A stretch of DNA of 64,000 nucleotides from Trichomonas vaginalis G3 (GCF_026262505.1 NC_067208.1:18237962-18301961), one strand, 5' to 3'. Counted from the stretch's first letter, positions 28,635 through 39,175 are shown. Numbers and translations are program-made. Notes: generated by a model not told the origin, from the letters alone.

Positions 28635-30095
28635 TCATTGGACCGTCTCTGTCACCAGTATATTGTATTTGAACTGTACCAACAGTTGAAATACCACCCA
28701 TAAAGTCTTCTGAGTCAGCAAATGGAATGCCAAGCCAAAAGTTTGAACGGTCTCCATTTGTATATTGAGTTTTTTGAGCTCCTGTATGGTCCATACTTTC
28801 ACATATGGCATAATAGAACTTTGCATTTCAGGGTTAATGGTTGTTGTGAAGTTGTTGTTAAAGTTCATAGCATCTAATGTCAAGTTGTATGACCTCATAT
28901 CCTCAACTGTAGAATATTCTTCTCTTGGATAGTATTTGCCATCTATGTTTATATGATATTTAATACCGGGGTTGTAGAAACAAGAATAGTCATTTATAGT
29001 TCGTCTGAACAGTACAAACATAGTATCTGCATGTTTCATTGCAGTTGTTAAAGCAATATCTGTTCTTGCACCTGGGTCAGCACTTTGGTTTCCAACTTCA
29101 CCTGCAAAGTCTTTGACAGATATTTGGTGTATAGGGAACATAAGTGGAACTGCAATATATTTGGCAGCTAAAGCATTTGAAATATCTGGGTCCAACATAT
29201 AGACTGCAAGTCTGCTTTCTATTCTCTTGCATTCAAACTTTTCGCATGTGAACTTAACTGGGTCCCAAGCAGTTCCAGCAGCATTGAAATAATAGTTTAC
29301 TTCAGTGTTGAGGTTTGAGAAACCAAAGTCTAAGTCAACTTTGTCTTTGCAAAATTCGGCGAATGACGTTTGATTTGCTCCCTTTACGTCTGTAAGAGTG
29401 AATGGGTCTTGCGTTGGTGCAATGACTAAGTTATTTTTGCTTGGAGTAAGTTCGATAGAAATTTTTCCTGCCCAGTTTGGCAAGTATCTTAAAAACCTGA
29501 AGATGAGGAAAGATGACAAAGGAACTCTAAGTTTCAATTTTACTTTGGTTACTGCTGCTGCAGTTTGTCCAGAAAGGTCAACATAAACTCCTGGAACGTT
29601 AGGGTCAAGTCTTCTTATTTTCTCAATAGTTGCATACTGGTCTGTTTGTTCTCTAGCTTGTGGTTGTACTGAGTTTCTCAAAGCGAACCATTCATAGTTT
29701 GCCCATGTTACTGTTTGAACTAAGTCAGAGTTAGAATATATCTTATATCCCATGAAAACTTCTGGAGCATATTGGTATCCGACATAGAAAATTCCATTGC
29801 AACCTTTCTTGTCAGACAACTTGGCAGAAGGTTTTATTTCAATGTCTTGTTCCACGTATAAGAATGAGTTGTCAATAGAAATAATATGAAACCTGTCGCA
29901 AGCAATATCTACTGTTGTTGAAGAACCTTCTCCAAACTCACCTACGTTTCCATAAGAAACAGCAGTTGTATATTCGTAAGTTCCAGGAACTATTTCTGAC
30001 CTTCTAATGGCATTGTCGCATTCGTTATACCATTCGGAAACATTTCCATTCATAGCATCCAAAACTGTTGGCGTTATATTCTGAGCGGCGTACAT
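28635..30095 (-). pseudogene. Major capsid protein, double jelly-roll (broken)
   Basis: About 480 residues from MYAAQNITPTV. Marks of Polinton capsid proteins: KLKLRVPLSSFLIFRFLRYLP with NWAGKISIELTP after it, matching LRIPVRRFLPLEAIRFIP and FAGNIQLKVKF in E at 58450. It alternates beta strands over two halves, as expected for two jelly rolls. It would form the hexon trimers of an icosahedral particle. It looks broken (one break). Confidence 0.8.
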
Positions 30096-30127
30096 TTCAT
30101 ATGGGTAAAAATATAGAATAGTTGGAT

Positions 30128-33100
30128 TTATATGTCATAATAGAACCCACGTGGACCAAGCTTTACTTTCTTCCTGACTGAGTTTTTAACTCTTCTTTTT
30201 CCTTCATTGCCACTACTTTCACTAGATGAAGTTACTTCTTCACTACTTTCACTTTGTTCTACTCTTCTCTTCTTCTTTGGTGTCGCTTTTGGTAACTTGC
30301 CCTCTGCTTCAAGTTGTTGCATCTTTGCCTCATGTTCACCTAGTATGTTGTAAATTTCCCATGTCCTTTTTGCCTTTGGGCTCTGGTCGCCCATCTCAGG
30401 TAACCTATATCCTAGAAAGAGTTTGTCATAGTTTGTATTTGAGTCGTCGCTTATTGTTTGCATGACTCTTTTCTGAGTTTCCGGTTCAAGCTCTTCAAAC
30501 AGTGCCTGTCCATATGGAATAAGCTCGTTTCCAAATATATGTTTTTGTAGCCATTCTGGTTTTCTTTCCATGTTACCAACTATATCTTTTGTGAATGGGA
30601 AAGCTTTTACCCAATCTTTCAGTCTTGCGTCGTTTATTTCTGTAGTTGGTTTTATTTTGTCAAGGAACATGTTTTTCAATACTAACATTTCATTTGGTAC
30701 TGTCCATTTGAGTTTTCTTAAATATTCATCCCTTCTCAGTTCATTGTCTGCAAAGTAAGTTTTTATGACATTTTGTAAACTTTCGTTTGCAAGGTCATGT
30801 ACAATAGGTTCTCTTCCTTCTCTGTCCATAACTTTCTTTCTAAACTCTTCACCAAATATACCATCTTTATGGTTCTGTGTAGTTCTTTGAGATAAATGTT
30901 CTAGAACGTCAGGTGTTATATTTCCATCAGCCATGTTCATTTCATACTGGTCCAAAATATCTGCATGTTTCATATCTTTCAATGGCATTAAAGCCGCGCT
31001 TAAAATACCAGCTATATCTGGTTCACCATTGACTTCCATTGCGTCTACAACTTCTTGGAATTGTGGTTGTAAGTTTATGAACCACCTATCCGGGTTAGCT
31101 TTATGACCCCATCTCATTGTAGTTCCATCGTCTGCAGAAACAAAAGTAGGTTTGTTTCCATCTTGGTTAGGTTCTGAATGAACTTTAAACAATGTTTCAT
31201 TTCTATATGTTTTCTTGAAATTTAACCTTTTATTTTCACCGAGTTCATCCGAAGATTGAACGTTAAATGCTCGTAAGTAAAAAGGGTTGTTGTATTTGTG
31301 TACATTTTCTTTCAGTACTTCCATTCTATGCTGAATATTTTCATCTGGTGTTGGAGTCTTTTGTATGTCGGCAAACATTTTTCGATATTCTTCTACTATG
31401 TCAGCTGAATTTTTTTTAGACTCTTGGAAAGATTCCATATTCTCCGCATACACTTGTTGAGGGTCAAGATTTTTCGGCTGTTCCAAATCTTCATCTAGTT
31501 CTGTGAAGTTAGTTTCCAAAGGAGTGACTTGTTCGTTTCCTTCAGGCTCTTCTAGCTGTTGTTGCTGAACTATTTCTTCCATGTCTGGTTGTATCTGAAC
31601 TAGTTCTTCCTGTGGAGTTTCTTGTACCTCATCTGGTGGCATTTCATATATTCCGAGACCGTTTTCAACAACTTCCCTTTCTAAGTCATCCGGACTCATA
31701 AACCTTTCTTCTTTCGTTCCGTCTCTATTTTTTACGCGTTTCATGACGGGAGTTGAATTGTCATTTAGCTCTGACATCAAATATCTCGGAGTAAATTCAG
31801 TCATGTCATTTGGATGATATGCTATTAAATCATATCCCTTAGCGAGCTTGTATTTTCCAGGTTTGAAATTATATCCCATTTGGTGCTGAACCATAAAGCT
31901 AAATAGGTTCGGGTCAGTATTTCCTCCCTTGAACTTTCTAATAGCTTCTTTATATCTGTCACTAAAGTCAATACTATCTGGGTAACCATAGTCTTCCTTA
32001 AGCCTTTTTAAGAATTCTTGGTTTCCTTGTTCTCTACTTCTTTTATGTCCTTGCTCTGTTTGTGGTTGTTGTTGTTGTGCAGGGTTTTGAACTGTTGGTT
32101 GCTGTGCTGGATTTTGAACTGTTGGTTGTTGTGCAGGGTTTTGAACTGTTGGTTGTTGTGCTGGATTTTGAACTGTTGGTTGTTGTGTTGGTTGTTGTGC
32201 TGGTTTTGGTGCATGCCTGTGTCTGTGTCCATGTGACGATGTAAATGTTTTAGGTAGTCCTGGTGCAGGTGCTTCTCTTGGAGGGTTTGGTGGTATATAA
32301 GTTCCACTAGCTAGTATATAAGTTCCACCAGCTGGTATATAAGTTCCACCAGCTGGCACATATGTTCCATCTGCAGCGTAATGTCCTACCTGACTTTTCG
32401 TTTTTAAGAAAGCATTTACTAGGTCTGTTTTGGTCTGTTGTAACTCTTTTTCTTGACTTTTCACAACAGTTGCTCTAACGGCGTCATAGGCACTTTGAAC
32501 TGCCTGTCTCGTTGCTGCATCTGTTATTTTCGTCATATTTTGTGCTACTTCTCTTAACTCTTTGTCGAAACCTTCAGACTTCAGTTTCTTTCCAGATGAG
32601 AAGTCGTTCACTTGTTTCACCTTACTATGAAGATCTTCGAAGGCGTTCTTAAAGTCAGCATTTGTTAAAGCTTCATTTGAACTGTCTTCATCCGCTTGTA
32701 TTTTTGTCCTTATTGACCCTATAAGCTGGGCTGCTTTAGCGTTGGCTTGGGCATCTAACCAGTCATTGTTAGCTTTTATATATTCTGCGCTTTTCATTGC
32801 CTTTTGCATGGCTGCGTCGTTATTTTTACTTTCTTGTGCTAAGTTTTCATACTGTACGGTTTGGTTTTGCAACTGTAAAAGTTTTTCTGCCTTTACATTT
32901 GCTTCAACTTCTTTTTTATACTCATCGCTATCCATATATGTCTTCAGGGCTTTTTGTTTTATCTCTTCATCTTTCAGTACTTTATATTGAGTAGTATGGT
33001 TTTTCAAATTTACAACATCTTGTTCCATTTTTGCTACTTCTGCTGCTTTTTCTGACACTTTTTTCGCATATTCCTCTGTACTTAGTTCTTTCAGTTGTTC

Positions 33101-33511
33101 TTCTTTCTTCTTTTTCTCTACGTTTAACTCATTGAGTTTCTTTGTGTGTCTGTCATATTCTAGTTTCTTTTCGTTTTCACTTATTTGCTTCTGTATGTCT
33201 ATGTTTGACTTTTTGACATCTGCTATTTGATTTTTGAGTGAACTCAAATTCATTTGACTTTGAGGGTTATAGGCTGTTCCGTCTGCAGCTCCACCATAGC
33301 CTGCCATTTTCGCTAAAAGTGCCGCTCTTAAACCTCCACTCTGTGCACCAAGAACTCGGTTTAAGAGCATAGGGTTGCTTGACATTTGTTGCAACATAGT
33401 GGGGTCATTCAGCATTTGTTGTTGCAACTGTTGTTGTGGTGTCAGTTTTACTATTGGATGTTTCAATGCTCTCTTCCTCTTACGTATATTCTTACGTAGC
33501 TTACGTGGCAT
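30128..33511 (-). CDS. 1127-residue coiled-coil protein with PAGGTY and AQQPTVQNP repeats
   Basis: The largest element gene. Basic N-terminus (PRKLRKNIRKRKRALK), a Gln/Met-rich segment, a long Lys/Glu coiled coil (about 85-390), then TY-I/V-PAGG repeats (about four) and AQQPTVQNP repeats (four), then a globular C-terminal half of about 600 residues and a basic tail (KRRVKNSVRKKVKLG). The start of the same gene is in C (39656) and D (62764). I do not recognise it. The basic ends suggest packing of DNA or a virion core role, or a terminal-protein function; both are guesses. Confidence 0.75.
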   Translation of the reverse strand: MPRKLRKNIRKRKRALKHPIVKLTPQQQLQQQMLNDPTMLQQMSSNPMLLNRVLGAQSGGLRAALLAKMAGYGGAADGTAYNPQSQMNLSSLKNQIADVKKSNIDIQKQISENEKKLEYDRHTKKLNELNVEKKKKEEQLKELSTEEYAKKVSEKAAEVAKMEQDVVNLKNHTTQYKVLKDEEIKQKALKTYMDSDEYKKEVEANVKAEKLLQLQNQTVQYENLAQESKNNDAAMQKAMKSAEYIKANNDWLDAQANAKAAQLIGSIRTKIQADEDSSNEALTNADFKNAFEDLHSKVKQVNDFSSGKKLKSEGFDKELREVAQNMTKITDAATRQAVQSAYDAVRATVVKSQEKELQQTKTDLVNAFLKTKSQVGHYAADGTYVPAGGTYIPAGGTYILASGTYIPPNPPREAPAPGLPKTFTSSHGHRHRHAPKPAQQPTQQPTVQNPAQQPTVQNPAQQPTVQNPAQQPTVQNPAQQQQPQTEQGHKRSREQGNQEFLKRLKEDYGYPDSIDFSDRYKEAIRKFKGGNTDPNLFSFMVQHQMGYNFKPGKYKLAKGYDLIAYHPNDMTEFTPRYLMSELNDNSTPVMKRVKNRDGTKEERFMSPDDLEREVVENGLGIYEMPPDEVQETPQEELVQIQPDMEEIVQQQQLEEPEGNEQVTPLETNFTELDEDLEQPKNLDPQQVYAENMESFQESKKNSADIVEEYRKMFADIQKTPTPDENIQHRMEVLKENVHKYNNPFYLRAFNVQSSDELGENKRLNFKKTYRNETLFKVHSEPNQDGNKPTFVSADDGTTMRWGHKANPDRWFINLQPQFQEVVDAMEVNGEPDIAGILSAALMPLKDMKHADILDQYEMNMADGNITPDVLEHLSQRTTQNHKDGIFGEEFRKKVMDREGREPIVHDLANESLQNVIKTYFADNELRRDEYLRKLKWTVPNEMLVLKNMFLDKIKPTTEINDARLKDWVKAFPFTKDIVGNMERKPEWLQKHIFGNELIPYGQALFEELEPETQKRVMQTISDDSNTNYDKLFLGYRLPEMGDQSPKAKRTWEIYNILGEHEAKMQQLEAEGKLPKATPKKKRRVEQSESSEEVTSSSESSGNEGKRRVKNSVRKKVKLGPRGFYYDI

Positions 33512-33947
33512 TTTAAGTGAAGTTAAAAAGCGGTTTTTGACAGATGTTTATATGACACTTTTTGTTCAGCACAAAAAACTACTCGGTCAAAGTGTTGTCA
33601 GTTTTGTAAAATAACCGTCCTATCTCATTCTATAAGGGGGAAAGGCTTCTCAAAGTATACTTCCTTGGAACGCCTGTAACTTTTCCTGTAGCGACGATAG
33701 ACCCTTACTTGTCCGGACAAAGTTATACTATTTTGAGTGCTATACAAAAAAGTCAACGGCGACGACTCTCAAAAACCGTTGTGTAAAAAGTTTTACCGTT
33801 GGACAAAAAAGTATATATAGAAAACAAAAAACGTTTATAGTTCATTCAATATTTGAGATGGAACGGTTTGCCAACGGTAACTATTAAATAAAATAAAAAA
33901 ATAGAGGGGGTTACCGTTGACGAAAACGGTTTATTTTAAACTTTTCT
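33512..33947. promoter_or_regulatory. Leader region with ACCGTTG iterons
   Basis: The first 270 bases match the leader of the same gene in C (39370-39655), so it is conserved regulatory or untranslated DNA. From about 33752 to 33930 there are at least seven ACCGTTG or CAACGGT motifs in both orientations, then the 334-residue gene starts at 33948. It could control the divergent pair or serve replication from this end. Confidence 0.5.
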
Positions 33948-34952
33948 ATGAGTAGTCCGAAAAAAACAGTTCATTTTTGTCTAATGGCATTCGCTAGCGT
34001 GTTCGCTCCAAATTCACCTGAAGAAATTGCTTGCAGACTTTCAGCACCCACAGGTTTAGAGCCTCAATATCAAACTGCAGCATCTACACATTCTCCAAGC
34101 AGAACAGACAATTCAAATTCAAATTTGTCCTGCAATTCGCTCAATCCAAAGCCACTTTCACTACCAAAAACAATACCAAACGAGCTCCGTATTACAAAGA
34201 ACCACAGCAACGCTGAACTACGCAAAATACTACTCAGATTGTCTGAAGAATACTTCAATTCAAAGCCAGAAGAAAGAGTTGCTGCAACTTTTAACAAAGA
34301 ATATTGTGAACAACTCAACAAAGTTCTTGCAGACTTTACCAAACTACAAAAAGAAACACCTGACCCATTCGAATTAGGCGACACAATTGTCAACTATTTT
34401 CCAACAATAACAAAGATATTGTTTGACAGAACTATATGTCAGCTTATTGAAAGTCTTCCACCCAAAGCTGCAAAAAAAGTCGAACAGTTTTGTGTCGAAT
34501 TCAAATTAAAGAGTTACGGATATCAGGATGACGAAGAAGAACGTGAGTACGGACAAGAAACAACAAAATGGCAATGTCTTAGCTCACTCAACCCCAAGTT
34601 CAAACCATTATTTTACTCAGACAACAACACAATTCAAGTACGCAAAATTGCTATTCATTTCGTTAACCAAGCAGAAGACATTGAAGAAGGAGACTCTATC
34701 TCAGTTTATGTTTGCTACTGCAAGTTTTTCAAGGACGAATTTGGAGGACCAATTCTCATGCATGTCTTCAAGCCACATCAGCAACTCTACGTTGAAACTG
34801 AAATAACACTCATGCATGGAATGTATCTCAAGTTTGAAAGCCAATTGGAAAACACATACAACATTTGGCTTTCATACATTCAGTTCGATACACCAGATGA
34901 CTTTGATGTTGAAGAAGAAGACTCTACTCAAGAAGATGAACCACAAGACTAA
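33948..34952 (+). CDS. 334-residue Polinton protein at the right end, unknown function
   Basis: A Ser/Asn/Pro-rich N-terminus, a helical domain (about 80-190), then beta-rich (SISVYVCYCKFF, LMHVFKPHQQLYVETEITLMHGMYLKFESQ) and an acidic tail (DVEEEDSTQEDEPQD). It is the last gene before the right terminal repeat. In C and D the terminal repeat is followed directly by the 1127-residue gene, so this gene is an optional segment. The beta domain with acidic tail resembles nucleoplasmin-like chaperones in style only. Confidence 0.55.
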   Translation: MSSPKKTVHFCLMAFASVFAPNSPEEIACRLSAPTGLEPQYQTAASTHSPSRTDNSNSNLSCNSLNPKPLSLPKTIPNELRITKNHSNAELRKILLRLSEEYFNSKPEERVAATFNKEYCEQLNKVLADFTKLQKETPDPFELGDTIVNYFPTITKILFDRTICQLIESLPPKAAKKVEQFCVEFKLKSYGYQDDEEEREYGQETTKWQCLSSLNPKFKPLFYSDNNTIQVRKIAIHFVNQAEDIEEGDSISVYVCYCKFFKDEFGGPILMHVFKPHQQLYVETEITLMHGMYLKFESQLENTYNIWLSYIQFDTPDDFDVEEEDSTQEDEPQD

Positions 34953-34983
34953 CAATTTTCCGAATAAAAACTTCATTTATACT

Positions 34984-35043
34984 AAACATCTTCGGGGCTA
35001 GAGGGCACGAAGTGCCTGGAAGCCCCAATTCCATTTTTTTTTT
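34984..35043 (-). repeat. Right terminal inverted repeat of element B
   Basis: The inverse of 9958-10016 with a one-base length difference beside the A/T run (TGGAATT versus GGTACT). The hairpin arms are identical to the left end. It is followed by the CATTGA target duplication at 35044-35049. Confidence 0.95.
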
Positions 35044-35294
35044 CATTGACATTACTCTTAAGCAATAAATAAATGCAATTGATCAAATAATTTTTAAAAT
35101 TTCTATTTTGAAAGCAATAAATCCGAAACAGAATTGCACCACTGTATCACTTATTATAATATGATACTCACATTACATATATATCATAATATGCTTTATC
35201 TCAAAGATTATTTTGATATAATTGTTTTCTATCTTAAATATTGGAGTTTAAATACAACAATAAAAAATACTAAAGATAAATATAGAATAAAATT

Positions 35295-36212
35295 CTAATC
35301 CCGAGTTGCAATTCCGCTAAAAAGCACATCTGCAGTTTCTGATTCTTCAACATACTCAGTTGATGACAGCGTCCACATTATTACTAAGTATGGTATGCTC
35401 ATGCAGTACATAATGTATAAATTAATGAAAACTCTGATGTAATTAAATTTATTTAAGTCATAAAATTCTAATTTTGTAACAGCAAGACTATATCTTGTGC
35501 GCTGTGCTATTTCAGCACCAATATTACCAAGAATCTGCATGAATAACGCAATGTAAATTCTTAAATGATATTTTTGGGGTATGAAATCTTTGATTTTTGA
35601 TATGACAAAGCATATATTCAAAAGACTAAGTAATAACAGATTCAATGTTCCATAGATTATTGAATAGACTTCATAGTTTTTGTTGTAAACAATCTCATTA
35701 ATGAATGGAATTGTGTATGGATCAACTTTAGTGTAAAAGACAAAGAAGAATTTGCATATAATCCTAAATATCATTAAAACATACAAAAAATAGTTAAAAT
35801 ACTTCAAATATTTTCCAATTTTGATATTAAAACAAATTAAAACAATTGCAATTTGCTCAATAAACATAACATCTGCTAGCATTGTAAAATCATCCCACAC
35901 TCTGCTTAATCTAAAGAAAAAATCTATATCCCATTCATGATAAAAATAACATAAAACATAATAATATATCCAAGAACTGAAGTTGTGAACAGCATATGTG
36001 AGCACATAACATATATCAGGCATAAAGCGATTTCTTAGTTGAAATTTAAGTCTTCTGATCAACGAAAAAGCATAATAAAAAAATGGAAGTTGTAAAATTA
36101 ATTGGACAACAATGAAAATATAAGAACACGGATGATTGCAAACGCTATATGCATGTAATTGACAGTAGGACTGTGGCATATATAGAATGAATTTACTAAC
36201 CTTGTTTTCCAT
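35295..36212 (-). CDS. Seven-segment membrane protein, paralogue 1
   Basis: 305 residues. Seven hydrophobic segments near residues 30-52, 66-90, 107-128, 132-157, 174-200, 215-235 and 254-280, with basic loops (RRLKFQLRNRF). No signal peptide is needed. About 80% identical to the gene at 36749. The layout is compatible with a seven-transmembrane receptor-like protein, but I see no diagnostic GPCR motif and do not recognise the family. The upstream block GTTGCAACGATTATGTCAAA is shared with paralogue 2. Confidence 0.75.
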   Translation of the reverse strand: MENKVSKFILYMPQSYCQLHAYSVCNHPCSYIFIVVQLILQLPFFYYAFSLIRRLKFQLRNRFMPDICYVLTYAVHNFSSWIYYYVLCYFYHEWDIDFFFRLSRVWDDFTMLADVMFIEQIAIVLICFNIKIGKYLKYFNYFLYVLMIFRIICKFFFVFYTKVDPYTIPFINEIVYNKNYEVYSIIYGTLNLLLLSLLNICFVISKIKDFIPQKYHLRIYIALFMQILGNIGAEIAQRTRYSLAVTKLEFYDLNKFNYIRVFINLYIMYCMSIPYLVIMWTLSSTEYVEESETADVLFSGIATRD

Positions 36213-36748
36213 AATTTTTTTATGTCAAATTTGACATAATCGTTGCAACGGAAATTTTATCGCTATCATATCATTCCGCAAAATAAATTTAAAACTCTTT
36301 ACATCTATGTTTAATAAATATCAAATATTTGCAAACTAATAATGAAATTAATAACAATGATTCTTTAATTTCATGTTGTATCAATTCCATAATAGTCCGG
36401 CATACTATGCATTGCATTGAAAGATCAATTATCCATGATTTTTCTTCAGAATTATTGAACAGTGGATATAATCGCGATGAAATATAGAATGAAAAAAATC
36501 AAGGTGTTAAATCTAATTCAGAATATAATTATGATTACATATTTTTGGTTCGAATTGGATAATGTGTTTCTCTTATTTCTGAAGTGACATTTTCTCGAAT
36601 TATATCTCCTGGAGTAAGAAAATATTATTCTCAGGTTGCACCCGCTTTATACAAGCTTTAAAAAAATATTGGAAATGGTATTCTTCTAAAAAATGAAAGT
36701 TTAAATACAATCAAGCAACATACTAAACGATAAATATAGAATAAAATT
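36213..36748. other. Host spacer between paralogues
   Basis: 536 bases with no intact gene. The first 30 bases hold the conserved upstream block. Some short coding-like stretches occur near 36540-36660, but nothing I can assign. Confidence 0.5.
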
Positions 36749-37657
36749 CTAATCTAAAGCTGCAATTTCCTTAAAAAGAACATCGGTGGCCTCTTGATCC
36801 TCAACATATTCAGTTGATGATAGGGTCCAAATTATAATCAAATATGGAAGATTCATACAGTACATTACGTATAAATGAATGAAAACTCTGATGTAGTTAA
36901 ATTTCACTATGTCTATAAATTCATATTTCATAACCAAAACACTATATCTCACGCGTTGCGCTATTTCTAAACCGACACTACCAAGAATTTCCATGAATAA
37001 TGCGATGTTAATTCTTAAATGATATTTTTTCGGAATGTAATCTTTGATACTTGATAATACAAAGCATATATTCATAAGAATCAGCATTATAATATATATT
37101 GTGTTATAGATTGTTGAATAGACTATATATGTTTTGTTGTAAACAACTTCATTAATGAATGGAATTGTATATGGATCAACTTTGGAGTATAAGGTAAAAA
37201 AGAATTTGCATACAATCCTAAATATCATTAAAACATAAAGAAAATAGTTAAAGTACTTCAAATATTTTCCAATTTTGATATTAAAGCAAATTAATACAAT
37301 TGCAATTTGTTCCATGAACATAACATCTGCTAGCATTGTAAAATCATCCCACACTCTGCTTAATCTAAAACAAAAATTCTTATCCTTTTCACGATAAAAA
37401 TAACATAAAACATAATAATATATCCAAGAACTGAAGTTGTGAACAGCATATGTGAGCACATAGCATATACCAGGCATAAAGCGATTTCTGAGTTGAAATT
37501 TAAGTCTTCTGATTAACGAAAAAGCAAAATAAAAATATGGAATTTGAATAAGTAATTGGAACGCAGTAAAAATATAAGAACATGGATGATTACAAACCCG
37601 GAATGCTTGAAATTGACAATAAACTCGTGGCATTTCCCGTATGAAATAACTTACCAT
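36749..37657 (-). CDS. Seven-segment membrane protein, paralogue 2
   Basis: 302 residues from MVSYFIREMPR, the first ATG; the frame is open a few codons further up. Same seven hydrophobic segments and motifs as paralogue 1 (CNHPCSYIF, RRLKFQLRNRFMP, RVWDDFTMLADVMF, IWTLSSTEYVE). A tandem duplicate, arranged head to tail with its own upstream block. A third, truncated member lies at 39176. A multigene family of surface or endomembrane proteins is likely. Confidence 0.75.
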   Translation of the reverse strand: MVSYFIREMPRVYCQFQAFRVCNHPCSYIFTAFQLLIQIPYFYFAFSLIRRLKFQLRNRFMPGICYVLTYAVHNFSSWIYYYVLCYFYREKDKNFCFRLSRVWDDFTMLADVMFMEQIAIVLICFNIKIGKYLKYFNYFLYVLMIFRIVCKFFFTLYSKVDPYTIPFINEVVYNKTYIVYSTIYNTIYIIMLILMNICFVLSSIKDYIPKKYHLRINIALFMEILGSVGLEIAQRVRYSVLVMKYEFIDIVKFNYIRVFIHLYVMYCMNLPYLIIIWTLSSTEYVEDQEATDVLFKEIAALD

Positions 37658-37802
37658 CTTTTTTTGGAAATTTGACAAAATTGTTGCAACAGAAATTTTA
37701 TTGAAATTTTATTTCCATCATAGCATGAAATGCATTTAAAACTTTTTAAAATTTCTTTGCAGAGCTAATATCATGGATAATATTTTCTAAATTGTTAATT
37801 AA

Positions 37803-38066
37803 TTCGAAAAGATTGAATTGATCGGAACAATTGGTGGAAATCCTTACGTTGATGATCTTTCAGATCAATTTGGAGCTGATAAAGATGAGTTAGGATCATT
37901 GCCTGTGCTTATTGTGGAAAAACTTCGTTCATATAATAACGATAGGAATTATTTGGTCGACAAATATATTCTTAAGATTTATAAAATGGTTGAGTTTTGT
38001 ATTCTATTTGCATTAAAATTCAATTCACTCTCAAAAAAGTATTCAAAACTAAAAAAAGTTTTCTAA
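37803..38066 (+). pseudogene. Host gene fragment without a start codon
   Basis: An open frame FEKIELIGTIGGNPYVDDL, then DELGSLPVLIVEKLRSYNNDRN. The N-terminal part looks like real coding sequence, but there is no in-frame ATG before the upstream stop. It may belong with the LRR remnant that follows in another frame. No family recognised. Confidence 0.35.
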
Positions 38067-38767
38067 TAGAGGCATATGTCCATTGTCCAAGCGGCTCACT
38101 TTCCTACAACAATAGTATTGATGCTAAATACTCGTCTCTCATCATTGATTCCTCATGTGAGCGTTTACTTTTATATTCTTTATCATATTCAAGTATTACA
38201 CAAATAAAATTACCAGACACACTTATACAAATCGATGATGACGCTTTTTATAATATTCCTGTTCGTGAAATTGATATTCCTGCCTCAACAATTCAAATAT
38301 CAACAGGGAATCCTTTCAATTATGCACACAAATTAGAGAAAATTGTAGTAAATCCTTTAAATCCTAGTTATGCATCAGTTGATTATATCCTTTACAATAA
38401 AAATATTGATACTCTTATTCATGTACCGCGGAAAAATGGTTTGAAGGTTTATGTAGCCCCTAGATCTCTCAAAAAAGTCCAGTTTCATGCATTTTTTTAT
38501 CATGAAACAATTGAATCTATTGTTTTCCAAAGCACTATTAATATAATTGAGGAAAGGTCTTTTCAAAATGCTACAACACTTGAATCAATATTAATTCCTA
38601 ATGGACACTCAATCAAACGCTTTGGTAAAACAGTATTTCTTAACACTAATTTCAACATTGATAATATTACAGCATATACTGATTTATACAAATCATGTAG
38701 AGTTATTTCATATTCTTCTTTTAGTATAACGCGTCTTCTTTTTTGTTCGGTTTTCATATCCATGTAA
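38063..38767 (+). pseudogene. BspA-like leucine-rich repeat protein remnant
   Basis: About 234 codons of LRR_5/TpLRR type: KLPDTLIQIDDDAFYN, then IDIPASTIQI, LEKIVVNPLNPSYAS, TIESIVFQSTINIIEERSFQN and TLESILIPNG. Trichomonads have hundreds of BspA-like genes, many surface exposed. This frame lacks a natural start and ends after a short hydrophobic stretch, with a TAA followed by AA. It probably lost its 5' end. Confidence 0.65.
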
Positions 38768-39175
38768 AAACTTTATTTTTAAATGATATTATTCTTTTTT
38801 GCTGATATTGATTTGATTGGAATCTTCTGCAATGTTTTTGGGAAAAAATGTAATATAATTTCGGTAAAAATGTACATGATGTAGTAAAATAGAGAACAGA
38901 AAAGCTTTATAAGTTTATAAAATGCTGTGAATAGCCTTACATTCGCATTTATAATAGATATGCAAAGTTTTGTCTTTCAAAAAAACAATTTTTTCAGCAA
39001 TTTCACAAATATCAGTTTCGTTGCATGAGAAAAGCATGAATTCATTTAAGAATATGAAAATCTAGCGAGATGCTTTTGTTACACTACATTTATATTTTCC
39101 ACCAAATCATTAAAAACTTTGCTATTTAATAATTTAGGTAAAAAAGTAGTCAGTATAGATTTGATTAGATACATT
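38768..39175. other. AT-rich host intergenic DNA, nothing recognised
   Basis: About 400 bases with no open frame or repeat that I can support. Confidence 0.5.

Larger units (their letters stand above)
9958..35043 (+). mobile_element. Polinton (Maverick) element B, both ends present, 25.1 kb
   Basis: A full-length element with terminal inverted repeats of about 60 bp, A/T-run termini and a 6-bp target duplication, CATTGA, at 9952-9957 and 35044-35049. Six bases is the usual Polinton duplication. Parts in order: Dam-like methyltransferase, small structural proteins, tail fibre, integrase, compact PolB, HNH-like gene, KilA-N/T5orf172, packaging ATPase, SF3 helicase, minor capsid candidate, major capsid, an 1127-residue coiled-coil protein and a 334-residue protein. 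It looks broken in several genes (about eight breaks) but is structurally complete. Near identity to A, and to the first gene of C and D, points to recent activity of this family. Confidence 0.95.

Noticed and set aside
32018-32307. Open frames opposite the Gln-rich repeats of the 1127-residue gene
   Set aside because: They arise from the AQQPTVQNP codon repeats read on other frames and are not conserved features.
9958-35043. Bacterial or phage contamination (Dam, tail fibre, KilA-N, HNH genes)
   Set aside because: The same block has Polinton integrase, PolB, packaging ATPase and capsid genes, inverted ends and a target duplication in trichomonad-type host DNA. The cargo is phage-like but the carrier is a eukaryotic element.
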